Shown in pieces: positions 18,277 through 27,175 of a stretch of 64,000 nucleotides of DNA. Below the pieces are notes generated by a model that had not been told where the DNA came from, ran no database searches, and saw only the letters and a list, made by a program, of their open reading frames with translations. Source of the DNA: Schlesneria sphaerica (lineage in GTDB: Bacteria; Planctomycetota; Planctomycetia; Planctomycetales; Planctomycetaceae); assembly GCF_044336245.1 (NCBI RefSeq), contig NZ_CP172346.1, positions 4,464,001 through 4,528,000 on the forward strand, read 5' to 3'. The translations under genes and the position numbers were made by a program. Positions within the stretch are counted from its first letter, which is position 1. Every line of letters begins with the position of its first letter.

Positions 18277-18915
18277 ATGGTATCGTTCGCACTTCGATTG
18301 ATCCTGGTTTTCAGTTGCCTTGGTATCGCTCAGGCGCAGGACGATTCGAACTCGTCTTCGCCCGTGGATCGGGCTCCTGCGGAAGCGGCCGAGTCGCCCC
18401 GAGAAGATCAGGACTCCAAATCGCCTCTGGAGACTGCGAAGGAAACGGCGGCTGATTGGGAAGAAAAAACGGCTGAGGAAGTGGCCAAGCTGGCGAAGCA
18501 AGTGGATCAGGAACCGATCGCCCGGACGGTCTCTGCGGGTATTCTGCAGCCGATTTATGCACTGGCAGAGAAACTGGCCTTCCGGTCTTTCCACTGGGTG
18601 GCTTTTGCCCTGATGGTGAGCGGTGTCGTAAGTTACACGCTTCAGCTTGTCCTTGGAAAGCTGATCGTGTTGACGCGATTGGGCTTCAGCTTTAAGGAAA
18701 TTACGTCTGACGCCGTCGGTTTAGCGATCAGCGTGTTTGGCCTGGTGCTGACCACCCAGGCGGCCGCTGAGAACTCGACCTTCACGCAGAGCCCTTTCGC
18801 GGTGATTTCCGCGACGGTCGTCGGTTTCATCGTCGGAGTGATCCTGTACTTCTGGGGTCAGTCGCAGGAACTGCAGGCGGCGGCAGGGCGATCTCAGGTT
18901 GCTGCGCATCGATAA
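18277..18915 (+). CDS. Membrane protein with three C-terminal helices, unknown function
   Basis: About 212 residues from ATG 18277 (MVSFALRLILVFSCLGIAQAQ, a clean signal peptide). The frame is open 75 bases further upstream, but that stretch overlaps the divergent promoter region. After the signal comes a polar, acidic region (QDDSNSSSPVDRAPAEAAESPRE) and an amphipathic helix (residues about 65-100), then three hydrophobic segments: WVAFALMVSGVVSYTLQLVLG, AVGLAISVFGLVLTTQAAA and AVISATVVGFIVGVILYFWG. I do not recognise a family. The layout suggests an inner-membrane protein with a periplasmic acidic head. Confidence 0.72.
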   Translation: MVSFALRLILVFSCLGIAQAQDDSNSSSPVDRAPAEAAESPREDQDSKSPLETAKETAADWEEKTAEEVAKLAKQVDQEPIARTVSAGILQPIYALAEKLAFRSFHWVAFALMVSGVVSYTLQLVLGKLIVLTRLGFSFKEITSDAVGLAISVFGLVLTTQAAAENSTFTQSPFAVISATVVGFIVGVILYFWGQSQELQAAAGRSQVAAHR

Positions 18916-19172
18916 CGCGTGGGAATCAACTGCGGCAGGCGGCAGGCGGCAGGCACAGGCACAGGGAATGAGTCGGCCCATCACGCGGGGCATACTGCGC
19001 CCCGCGAGGTGGCTGGATGACTGCGCTTCCGTGAAGGAACCGCCGTCGGGCAAGATCCATGGCAATTGGATCTGCCGACGGCGCGTTGCGGACGGGTATC
19101 ACTTTTCCGCGCAGTGCCGCTACGGGAGTCTGCCCTGGCCAGGGAATCGTTATTACGGCCGGGAAATGAGTA

Positions 19173-20327
19173 TTACTTCTGCTGGACGAGGGCTGCGGCG
19201 TAGGTGACCAGATCACTTCGCTGTTCCGCGTTGCGCAGGAGAACATCAAAACGCCCCGCTTTTTCGCAAAGTTCGGCGAAGGCTGCGGCGAAATCGTGGT
19301 CTGCACTCACAAGATATTTCTCGGCGATCGGCAGTGCCTTGTCGAGTTGTTCTGTGCGTGCCAGCAGGTCGACCATGACATAGGCGATCATGGCCTGGCT
19401 GGGGCTATCCGCCTCGTTCTCAAGCTGACGCTGGAAGTAGGCGAGTGCCTCGTCGCGATTGTCGTTGAGCAGATACTTAAAGAACTGAATATGAGCCGCG
19501 TAGAACTCGGTGAAGGGTGGCTCGCCCGGATATTGGAACTGAGGGGAGAGCTGGACACCGTATTCGGCCAGGTCCAGGGCGAGGGGCAGATCCGGGTGAG
19601 TCGGTGACAAGGATCGGGCAAAGCGGACCGTGGAGTGCAGGTGCGATACGTCGATGTGGTAATTGTTCTCCGCGAACAGCCACTCCCGTCCGGCGGTCAG
19701 TTCCTTCAGCGTGGTGACCGGTGCGGCGACGGGGATTTTCTGCTGGACTTCCCGCTGAAGGGATTGCAGCAGGTCCGCGTGCAGTGTTCTGACCAGCAGG
19801 GCCGCACAGGCAGATCGCTGTTCAGGAGTGAGGCTCATGTAAGCCTGATCCAGGGATGTAATCGTACTGCATGTGCCATGGGTCCTCAGCATGATCTGCA
19901 TCCCTTTCACGGGATGGAGCAGCTTGTAGAAGGCCAGATCAATTAACTCTTCGGATTGCTCGGAGGTTTCCTGCGGCAGCTCAATCGCTTCGATGGCATC
20001 CCGCAAGGGCTGTGTTTCGCGGAGAGCGTGGAAGTAGACGAATGACTGGCCCAGCTTGTTGTCTTTCAGCAGCAGGTTGGCCACTTCGCGGGCGGCGGCG
20101 ATGTAGGCCGCTTCGAACTCATCACGCTTTTCAGCCGGGACGTCGTCGAATGAGGTCGGGCGATGCAGTGGGGCGCCGAGCTCGTACTTCTTCTTCAGGC
20201 AGAGGGCATCAAACAGTTTGTGAAAGTCTCGTTTGTCGCGAAGGGTCTGCGCGAGTTGCTCGAAGACGGCGGCAGCACCCCCCTGACGGCATTGGTCTTG
20301 AAGTTGAGTGAACGTGGCATCCGACAT
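19173..20327 (-). CDS. Helical-repeat (TPR-like) conserved hypothetical protein
   Basis: 384 residues from ATG 20327 (MSDATFTQLQDQCRQGG). The frame extends 174 bases further upstream without a stop, but without a plausible N-terminus. The protein is almost wholly alpha-helical, with pairs of amphipathic helices such as DKRDFHKLFDALCLKKKYELG, DEALAYFQRQLENEADSPSQAMIAY and QLDKALPIAEKYLV that read as TPR-like units in the C-terminal half. It lacks a signal peptide. Function unknown; scaffolding is the usual guess for such repeats. Confidence 0.72.
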   Translation of the reverse strand: MSDATFTQLQDQCRQGGAAAVFEQLAQTLRDKRDFHKLFDALCLKKKYELGAPLHRPTSFDDVPAEKRDEFEAAYIAAAREVANLLLKDNKLGQSFVYFHALRETQPLRDAIEAIELPQETSEQSEELIDLAFYKLLHPVKGMQIMLRTHGTCSTITSLDQAYMSLTPEQRSACAALLVRTLHADLLQSLQREVQQKIPVAAPVTTLKELTAGREWLFAENNYHIDVSHLHSTVRFARSLSPTHPDLPLALDLAEYGVQLSPQFQYPGEPPFTEFYAAHIQFFKYLLNDNRDEALAYFQRQLENEADSPSQAMIAYVMVDLLARTEQLDKALPIAEKYLVSADHDFAAAFAELCEKAGRFDVLLRNAEQRSDLVTYAAALVQQK

Positions 20328-20753
20328 TGTGGCGATTCCCGATATTCGCAATGACGACAAAACAGTGCACGAGCGCGTTTCAAAACGGACCCGCGGATGG
20401 CGATTTTCGGCGCTGGATCCCGGGGGGACCCGATCGCTTGCGCACCATTTTCCTCTCCGATCCGGATCAGAACCGACCTGCGCACCATCGCTCACGGGCA
20501 CTGAACAATTTCGTAGCGTAACATTGGGACCGAGGAATGGCCACGCGGCGACAGGGAACAGTCTTGGTCATGGCTGCACAGATTGCTGCAGGGATACGAA
20601 GGAAGGGTTTCTGACGGCGCGGATTACTCGACCTGCAAGGGGTCAGGCAGACTCAACTTCGCTGCAAAAATGACGACGAAAGTGCAGCAGCGCGGGCCTT
20701 CGACTACAATCGGCGGCACGTGAAACCAACTCTTTTAACAAGGTTTATTCTGA
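20328..20753. other. Intergenic region upstream of the DUF1080 gene
   Basis: About 425 bases between divergent genes. No frame here has a credible start; those present are shadows of the upstream extension of the helical-repeat gene. It should contain promoters for both neighbours, which I cannot pin down by eye. Confidence 0.4.
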
Positions 20754-21422
20754 ATGATTCGAATTTCTTTGTGTGCCGTGGCGGCCCTCGTTTGTCTGTC
20801 TGCAACTTCCCTTCAGGCGGAAGACAAGCCCTTCGTTCCTGATGCCGGGTATACCTCGCTGTTCGACGGTAAGACTCTGAAAGGGTGGAAGGGATCTCTC
20901 GAAAGTTATGCCGTGGAAAATGGCAATCTGGTTTGCGTGGCCGGCGGTGGTGGTAACCTGCTGACAGAGAAAGAGTACTCGGACTTTGACATCAAGTTTG
21001 AATTCAAACTGACGAAGGGAGCCAACAACGGTTTGGGCATCCGGTGCCCGGAACTGGCGAAGGGTGCTCTGCATCTGGACGGGACAGAGCTGCAGATCCT
21101 CGACGATTCCGACGAGAAGTACAAAGATCTGCAGAACTATCAGTACCACGGTTCTGTCTATGGCGTTGTCGCGGCGAAGCGTGGTTCGTTGAAGCCGGTC
21201 GGTGAATGGAATCGACAGCAGGTGATTTTGAAGGGTCGGCATATCAAGATCATTGTGAACGATGTCACGATCGTTGACGCTGATCTGGACGCAGTCACGA
21301 AAGACGGAACGCTGGATAAGCAGGCCCACCCGGGTCTCGCACGGGCCAGCGGCTACATTGGACTGCTGGGGCATGGTGACCGGGTTGAGTTCCGTCATTT
21401 GCAGATCAAGTCGCTCCGCTGA
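20754..21422 (+). CDS. DUF1080 (3-keto-disaccharide hydrolase) secreted protein
   Basis: 222 residues with signal peptide (MIRISLCAVAALVCLSATSLQAE, cleavage near 23). The remainder is a jelly-roll of the concanavalin/LamG kind with the family signatures SLFDGKTLKGWKG, the GGGGNLLTEKEYSDFDIKFEFKL strands, NNGLGIRCPE, and the C-terminal GYIGLLGHGDRVEFRHLQIKSL. Members of DUF1080 (Pfam 3keto-disac_hyd) are very abundant in planctomycetes; some hydrolyse 3-keto sugars, others are only predicted. ATG 20754 is preceded by AAGG. A 12-bp hairpin follows. Confidence 0.9.
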   Translation: MIRISLCAVAALVCLSATSLQAEDKPFVPDAGYTSLFDGKTLKGWKGSLESYAVENGNLVCVAGGGGNLLTEKEYSDFDIKFEFKLTKGANNGLGIRCPELAKGALHLDGTELQILDDSDEKYKDLQNYQYHGSVYGVVAAKRGSLKPVGEWNRQQVILKGRHIKIIVNDVTIVDADLDAVTKDGTLDKQAHPGLARASGYIGLLGHGDRVEFRHLQIKSLR

Positions 21423-21433
21423 TAACGGATCGA

Positions 21434-21466
21434 GAGACCCGGTGATGTGAATCCTCACCGGGTCTC
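21434..21466 (+). terminator. Strong hairpin after the DUF1080 gene
   Basis: GAGACCCGGTGA (21434-21445) pairs perfectly over 12 bp with TCACCGGGTCTC (21455-21466), 9-base loop. There is no T tract after it, so it may work as a transcript 3' end protector or attenuator, rather than a full intrinsic terminator. Confidence 0.6.
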
Positions 21467-21526
21467 CTGGTGAGCTCGGCTTCCCGTAATGGACTGCTTG
21501 TCTTCGATTTGGTCAGGAATGGACTT

Positions 21527-22768
21527 ATGCTCAATCGATTCTTTCAGGTGGTGTGTCTGTGCGGTCTGATTCTGTCCGGGACGTCGCTGGCCCATGCGGG
21601 CGACTGGCCTCAGATTCTGGGACCTCATCGGAACGGTATCGCTGACGCCGAGCAAATCGCTGACGAATGGCAGGGGGGAAAGCCCCCGCAACTGTGGGAG
21701 GCCCGGATCGGGGCGGGGTTTGCCGGCGTCTCAGTCCGTGGCGAGACCGTGGTGCTGTTTCATCGCGAGAAAGGAAACGACAAGCTGACGGCCTTCGATG
21801 CCGCAGAGGGAACGCCGCGATGGACAACGAGCTTTCCGTCCACATTTCGGCCTCAGATTGTCGAGGACAACGGTCCTCGCGCCATGCCGACGATCGATCA
21901 GGATGCTGTCCTGGCCTATTCGCCACAAGGGGGGCTTTACTGCGTTGATCTGAAAACGGGTGAGAAGCGTTGGGAACGACAGACGCACGAAGACTTCGGC
22001 GCGAATGGTGGCTACTTCGGTGCAGGTTCTTCGCCGCTCGTCGTCGGCAAGCGGGTCTTCGCGATTGTTGGTGGTGATAAGAAGCGAGCCGGAGTCGTGG
22101 CTTTCGATTTAGAATCGGGAGCCACCCTGTGGACGGCGATTAACGACCAGGCGAGTTATTCGGCACCGGTTCTGGCCGTCGTCGACGGTACTTCGCACCT
22201 GCTTTGTATCACGCGACTGAATCTGGTTTCGCTCGACCCCGAGACAGGGGAAGAACGATTCCGCACTCCCTTCGGCCAGCGGGGCCCCACGGTGAATGGG
22301 GCACTTCCTGTGATCTCGGGAAAGCACGCGCTGCTGACCGCGAGCTACGGGATCGGAGCTCAGTTTCTGGAACTGAAGTCGAAGGGGGTTGAAGTCGTCT
22401 GGAGCGATGAGCTTCTTTCCAGCCAGTACACCACGCCCATTCACATTGACGGGGCAATCTATGGAATTGATGGCCGGCAGGATGGCGGAGAAATTACGCT
22501 GAAGTGTTTTGATCCCGTTACACGCAAGGAACACTGGTCAAAGTCTGGATTTGGCTACGCGACGCTGATCGCTGCTGATGGCAAATTGCTGGTAATGCAG
22601 ACGGACGGGGTCCTGAAACTGGTTCGACTATCGAAGACCGGATACGAGGAACTGGCGTCGGCCGAACTGCTGTCCGGCACAACGCGAGCACTGCCCGCCC
22701 TGGCAAACGGTCGGTTCTACATCCGTAACGAACGAACCTTGTCCTGTTTCGACGTTGCCAAACGCTGA
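21527..22768 (+). CDS. PQQ-like beta-propeller repeat protein, secreted
   Basis: About 413 residues from ATG 21527, which has AGGA 8 bases upstream and opens a signal peptide (MLNRFFQVVCLCGLILSGTSLAHAG). The mature protein starts with DWPQILGPHRNG, the hallmark of planctomycete PQQ-propeller proteins (WPxxxGPxRNG). Blade motifs follow: LTAFDAAEGTPRWTTSF, LYCVDLKTGEKRWERQT, VVAFDLESGATLWTAI, LVSLDPETGEERFRTPF, LKCFDPVTRKEHWSKSG. It is probably an eight-blade propeller binding partners or a cofactor in the periplasm; no catalytic residues can be named. It precedes the Gfo/Idh/MocA gene by 21 bases, likely co-transcribed. Confidence 0.9.
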   Translation: MLNRFFQVVCLCGLILSGTSLAHAGDWPQILGPHRNGIADAEQIADEWQGGKPPQLWEARIGAGFAGVSVRGETVVLFHREKGNDKLTAFDAAEGTPRWTTSFPSTFRPQIVEDNGPRAMPTIDQDAVLAYSPQGGLYCVDLKTGEKRWERQTHEDFGANGGYFGAGSSPLVVGKRVFAIVGGDKKRAGVVAFDLESGATLWTAINDQASYSAPVLAVVDGTSHLLCITRLNLVSLDPETGEERFRTPFGQRGPTVNGALPVISGKHALLTASYGIGAQFLELKSKGVEVVWSDELLSSQYTTPIHIDGAIYGIDGRQDGGEITLKCFDPVTRKEHWSKSGFGYATLIAADGKLLVMQTDGVLKLVRLSKTGYEELASAELLSGTTRALPALANGRFYIRNERTLSCFDVAKR

Positions 22769-22789
22769 CCAGATTCAGGAAGTGACCTC

Positions 22790-24004
22790 ATGCGGTTTGC
22801 TGTTCTGTGCGACCACCCCTTCGCCAGCCCTCTGATCGACGCGTTGCGAAAGGGTGTCGATGGACACCGTTTGTCCCGCATCGTTACGGTCGGAACACCC
22901 TCCACGAAGGGGGCATTGTTTCCAGAGGTCAATCACAGTGATTCGTGGGAAGAGCTGCTGGTGTCAAAAGAAATTGACGCCGTGATTGTCGACGGTGCAG
23001 GACAGCATGTCCTGGACGGGGTAAAGCAACTCGCCACGGCGAACGTCCCGCTGGTTTTTATTCCACGAGCGGATCAAGGGTCGACTCTGGCCTATGAACT
23101 GAGTCTGATTCGTGACGACAATCATGTGTTTCTGTACCCGCTGCTCTGGCACCGCTTTGATAACGCTGTCATCGCCCTGAAGACGGCAATCCAGACGGGC
23201 AGGCTGGGACGCATTCAGTTTCTGCAACTGCATCACACCCTTTCGCAGCCGCAGGAGGGGATGGCGATTCCTCAGCAGGAGATTGATGCCCGCTTGCTGC
23301 ACGATGTGGATCTGGCGCGGTGGCTGATGGGCGACTACAACCAGATTACGGCGTTGCGGTCCGGCACGACGGACGCCGGGGTTCTCATGCAGAACGTGGT
23401 CTTGTCACGAGGCTCGCTGCCCGAGTTCAACTGGCAGATTCAACCGACTGTCGGGAGGGACGACTGGAATCTGACGGTCAAGGGAGAACGGGGGACGGCC
23501 CGCCTGTCACGTAGCGGCTCCAGTGGATCGTGGCGGTGTGAGATTGAGAGCGAGATCGTCGAAGGAAATGAGCCTGAGACGGCGCGTCAGGCACTGGCCG
23601 CGATCAGCACGGCACTTCACGAGGCAGGGGGCGAGAAAACGGTCTCTGCGGATGACGATTGCTGGGGGGAGCTGGTCAAGACGTTCGAGACGATCGATGC
23701 GACTCATCGGTCAGTGAAGCGGCGCCGCACGATCGAGCTGCATTTTGAGCCGATGTCGGAGCGAGCTATCTTCAAAACCCAGATGACCGCGCTCGGTTGT
23801 GGACTGCTGGTTGCGACGCTGCCGTTGACGCTCTGCTACCTGGGGATTGCGAGTCTGATCCCCCTCCCTTCATCGGTTTTGATTGGCTTGCGAATGCTGA
23901 TCTTTGCACCGCTGGTCCTGTTTCTGATCGTCCAGATTCTGCTGCCGCTGACGCGTCCTTCGACGGCCGAACGGCAGTCAGCGACTTCTTCGTCAGAACT
24001 GTGA
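22790..24004 (+). CDS. Gfo/Idh/MocA-like protein with C-terminal membrane anchor
   Basis: 404 residues. An N-terminal Rossmann-like half (MRFAVLCDHPFASPLIDALRKG, then IDAVIVDGAGQHVLDGVKQLA and VPLVFIPRAD) resembles Gfo/Idh/MocA oxidoreductases, and DVDLARWLMGDYNQITALRSG matches the usual H-D-x-D-x-x-R-x-L-x-G element of the C-terminal domain. However, the GxGxxG loop is degenerate and the catalytic EKP motif is not visible, so it may not be an active dehydrogenase. Two hydrophobic segments near the end (LGCGLLVATLPLTLCYLGIASLI and LIGLRMLIFAPLVLFLIVQILL) anchor it. AGGA lies 9 bases before the ATG. Its last 12 bases overlap the convergent RND gene. Confidence 0.75.
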   Translation: MRFAVLCDHPFASPLIDALRKGVDGHRLSRIVTVGTPSTKGALFPEVNHSDSWEELLVSKEIDAVIVDGAGQHVLDGVKQLATANVPLVFIPRADQGSTLAYELSLIRDDNHVFLYPLLWHRFDNAVIALKTAIQTGRLGRIQFLQLHHTLSQPQEGMAIPQQEIDARLLHDVDLARWLMGDYNQITALRSGTTDAGVLMQNVVLSRGSLPEFNWQIQPTVGRDDWNLTVKGERGTARLSRSGSSGSWRCEIESEIVEGNEPETARQALAAISTALHEAGGEKTVSADDDCWGELVKTFETIDATHRSVKRRRTIELHFEPMSERAIFKTQMTALGCGLLVATLPLTLCYLGIASLIPLPSSVLIGLRMLIFAPLVLFLIVQILLPLTRPSTAERQSATSSSEL

Positions 24005-27000
24005 CTGATTCGCCGCGATCTGCTCCCGCGGGGACGGCAACGGATTGAGGTGACGATCGACCGGGATGATTTCGGGCGTTCGCTTGCGGAATCGGTTCCA
24101 CCAGTGGCAGAACCAGTCGAGATAGAGGTACACGACCGGCGTTGTGTAGAGCGTCAGCATCTGGCTGAAGATCAGTCCTCCGACGATCGCCACGCCGAGA
24201 GGTTTTCTCAGCTCTGCCCCGTTGCCCGTCCCCATGGCCAGAGGGAGTCCACCGAGCAGTGCCGCCAGCGTGGTCATCGTGATCGGGCGGAAACGAAGCA
24301 GGCAGGCTTCGAAGATCGCCTCTTCAGAGGACTTGCCCGAGTTGCGTTCGAGTTCGAGCGCAAAGTCGATCATCATGATGGCGTTCTTCTTGACGATTCC
24401 AATCAGCAGCAGGATGCCGATCATGCCCATGACGTTCAGTTCCATCCCGCAGATCCTGAGTGCCAGGAAAGCTCCCACGCCTGCGGAAGGAAGTGTCGAG
24501 AGAATGGTGATCGGGTGAATGTAACTCTCGTAGAGGACACCCAGAACGATATAGACGCAGACAATTGCTGCGATGATCAGCAGCACCTGATTCTGCTGCG
24601 ATTCCTGGAAGGCCTGGGCCGTTCCCTGGAACTGACCCTGAATACTTTGTGGAATTCCCAGTTCGCGGAACGCCTGCTCAATTCGAGGGACAACATCCCC
24701 CAGCGCGGTGTCTTTTGCGAGGTTGAACGAGATCGTGACGGAAGGGAACTGGCCGGAATGGTTGGCGGACAACGCCGAGTTTCTGGATGTCTGTCGGTAG
24801 AGCGAACTCAGCGGAATCTGAGCGTCGTTGGCCCCTTTGACAAAAATGTGCTTGAGGGAGTCAGGGCTTTGCGAAAATTCTGATTCCACCTGCATGACGA
24901 CATAGTACTGATTCATGGACCGGTAGATGGTCGAAACCTGTCTCTGGCCGAACGCGTCGTACAGAGTGTTGTCGATGGTCGCCATGTCGATTCCCAGCCG
25001 TGTCGCGGTCGGGCGATCGATGTTCAAACGGGTCTGCAGTCCTTTGTTCTGCTGGTCGCTTGTGACGTCCACCAATCCTTTGACGTTTCGCATCTCCCGC
25101 AGCAGCTTGGCCCCCCAGGTGTTGAGCTCTTCCAGGCTGTCCCCTTTAATCGTGTACTGATAAAGCGCGCTGCTCGTTCGACCGCCAATGCGAAGATCCT
25201 GCACCGACTGCAGGACCAGAGTGGCCCCGGGGATTGTTGCAGCCTTCTTGCGGATGCGGCTGATCACTTCATCGGCACTCAATTTTCTCTTGTCGATCGA
25301 CTTGAGTGTTACGAACATACGACCGGTGTTCGACGCGCTTCCCTGACCGCCGGCGTAGCAGACAAGGCTTTCGACAGCGGGGTCCTCACTGACGGTCTGT
25401 ACGAACTGACTGAGGAGCCGCGAGATGGACTGAAACGATGTGTCCTGATCCGCGATCAGAATGCCAGTCAGCCGGCCTGTATCCTGTTGAGGGAAAAAGC
25501 CCTTCTGAGCGTCGATGTAAAGGTACGCCGTTAAACCCAACGTTGAGATGGCGACGGCCATCGTCAATCGGTGATGACGCAGGACCCACGCCAGCGAGAT
25601 TCTGTAGAGGTAGAGGATCCCGTCGAAAATCGCTTCGCTGAACGCGTAGAGTCGACCTCGCTGCTGCCGGGTTTTGTGCTTCAGCAGGAAGGCGCACATC
25701 ATCGGCGTCGTCGTCAGCGAGATCACCAGCGAAATGGCGATCGCGACAGAAAGGGTGACGGCAAACTCGCGAAACAGCCGGCCGATAATCCCGCTCATCA
25801 GAAGGATGGGGATAAAGACCGCAATCAGGGAAACGCTGATCGACAAGACGGTGAAGCCGATTTCCTTCGCCCCGAGTAACGAGGCTTCCAGGGGAGACAG
25901 GCCCTCTTCCAGGTGTCGCGAGATATTCTCAATTACCACGATCACATCGTCGACGACGAAGCCGGTCGCGATGGTCAGCGCCATCAGCGAGAGATTGTCG
26001 AGACTGTATCCGAGTAAATACATCACCCCAAACGTTCCGATGAGTGAAACCGGGACTGCCACGGCAGGGATCAGAGTTGAACGGAAATCGCGAAGGAAGA
26101 TAAAGACCACCAGAATGACCAGCGCGATTGAGATGAACAGCGTGAACTGCACATCGTGCAGCGACGCACGGATGGTGGCAGTCCGGTCCATCGCAATCGA
26201 AAGCTGCATATCTGCCGGGATCTGGGCGCTAAGCTGCGGCAGCAGGTCGATAATTCGATCGACGGTCTCAATCATGTTCCCGCCCGGCTGGCGGAAGATG
26301 ATGATCGTGATCGCGGGCTTGCCGTTGGGTTGCCCATCTCGTTTATCGTCGGAGAGTCCAAACGCCCGAATGTCCTGAACGGAATCAGAGACCTTTGCGA
26401 CATCACGCAGACGAACGGGGGCTCCGTTTCGATAAGTGACCATCAGCGACTCGTACTCGCTGGCCGTCATCAACTGATCCGTCGCCGCGATGGTCCAGGA
26501 TCTCTGGTCGTCAGAGATCGACCCTTTAGGACGATTCGCGTTGGCGGAACTCAGTGCCGCCCGCACATCTTCCAATCCGATCGAAAAGTGGTTCAGGACT
26601 GTGGGGTTCAAGTCGACCCGTACGGCAGGCGCAGAGCCTCCTCCGACAAACACCTGACCGACACCGGGAACCTGTGAAAGTCGCTGCTGCAAGATGGTCG
26701 ACGCGGCGTCGTACATCTGGGCTTTGGTGTAGGTATCCGATGTCAGGGCGAGCATCATGATCGGCGCATCGGCCGGGTTAACCTTCCGATACGAGGGATT
26801 GTTCGGAAGGTTGGCGGGAAGCTGGCCTCGCGCGGCGTTGATCGCGGCCTGAACATCGCGCGCGGCGGCGTTGATGTCCCGATCCAGATCGAACTGCATC
26901 GTGATGGACGTGGACCCGAGCGAGCTGGCCGACGTCATTTCGGTGATTCCCGCGATGCGTCCGAACTGCCGTTCGAGTGGCGTTGCGACCGCCGAGGCCA

Positions 27001-27175
27001 TCGTCTCGGGGCTGGCTCCCGGAAGACCGGCACTGACGGAGATGGTCGGAAAATCGATCTGCGGTAACGGCGACACCGGCAACATGAAGTAACCGATGGC
27101 GCCGGACAGGACGATGGCCACCGTCAGCAGGGTGGTTCCCACGGGCTTATGGACGAAGGGCGAAGAGAGACTCAT
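23993..27175 (-). CDS. mdtC: RND efflux pump inner-membrane subunit (HAE1 family), second of pair
   Basis: 1060 residues, 12-helix resistance-nodulation-division transporter that drives export of hydrophobic or amphiphilic compounds with the proton gradient, as a trimer. Typical start MSLSSPFVHKPVGTTLLTVAIVLSG, porter-domain phrase LPQIDFPTISVSAGLPGASPETMASAVATPLE, TM4 with the proton-relay pair in TGFVVDDVIVVIENI, and TM10 GIVKKNAIMMIDFALELER with the conserved Lys. The SPLPQIDFPTI wording and pairing with a second pump gene match MdtC. Start ATG 27175 overlaps the stop of the preceding pump by 4 bases, so it is translationally coupled. The substrate cannot be read from sequence. Confidence 0.93.
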   Translation of the reverse strand: MSLSSPFVHKPVGTTLLTVAIVLSGAIGYFMLPVSPLPQIDFPTISVSAGLPGASPETMASAVATPLERQFGRIAGITEMTSASSLGSTSITMQFDLDRDINAAARDVQAAINAARGQLPANLPNNPSYRKVNPADAPIMMLALTSDTYTKAQMYDAASTILQQRLSQVPGVGQVFVGGGSAPAVRVDLNPTVLNHFSIGLEDVRAALSSANANRPKGSISDDQRSWTIAATDQLMTASEYESLMVTYRNGAPVRLRDVAKVSDSVQDIRAFGLSDDKRDGQPNGKPAITIIIFRQPGGNMIETVDRIIDLLPQLSAQIPADMQLSIAMDRTATIRASLHDVQFTLFISIALVILVVFIFLRDFRSTLIPAVAVPVSLIGTFGVMYLLGYSLDNLSLMALTIATGFVVDDVIVVIENISRHLEEGLSPLEASLLGAKEIGFTVLSISVSLIAVFIPILLMSGIIGRLFREFAVTLSVAIAISLVISLTTTPMMCAFLLKHKTRQQRGRLYAFSEAIFDGILYLYRISLAWVLRHHRLTMAVAISTLGLTAYLYIDAQKGFFPQQDTGRLTGILIADQDTSFQSISRLLSQFVQTVSEDPAVESLVCYAGGQGSASNTGRMFVTLKSIDKRKLSADEVISRIRKKAATIPGATLVLQSVQDLRIGGRTSSALYQYTIKGDSLEELNTWGAKLLREMRNVKGLVDVTSDQQNKGLQTRLNIDRPTATRLGIDMATIDNTLYDAFGQRQVSTIYRSMNQYYVVMQVESEFSQSPDSLKHIFVKGANDAQIPLSSLYRQTSRNSALSANHSGQFPSVTISFNLAKDTALGDVVPRIEQAFRELGIPQSIQGQFQGTAQAFQESQQNQVLLIIAAIVCVYIVLGVLYESYIHPITILSTLPSAGVGAFLALRICGMELNVMGMIGILLLIGIVKKNAIMMIDFALELERNSGKSSEEAIFEACLLRFRPITMTTLAALLGGLPLAMGTGNGAELRKPLGVAIVGGLIFSQMLTLYTTPVVYLYLDWFCHWWNRFRKRTPEIIPVDRHLNPLPSPREQIAANQSQF

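Noticed and set aside
18934..18962. Short tandem GGCAGGC / GGCACA units
   Set aside because: Too short (a few copies of 6-7 bases) to call a repeat locus; likely simple-sequence drift.
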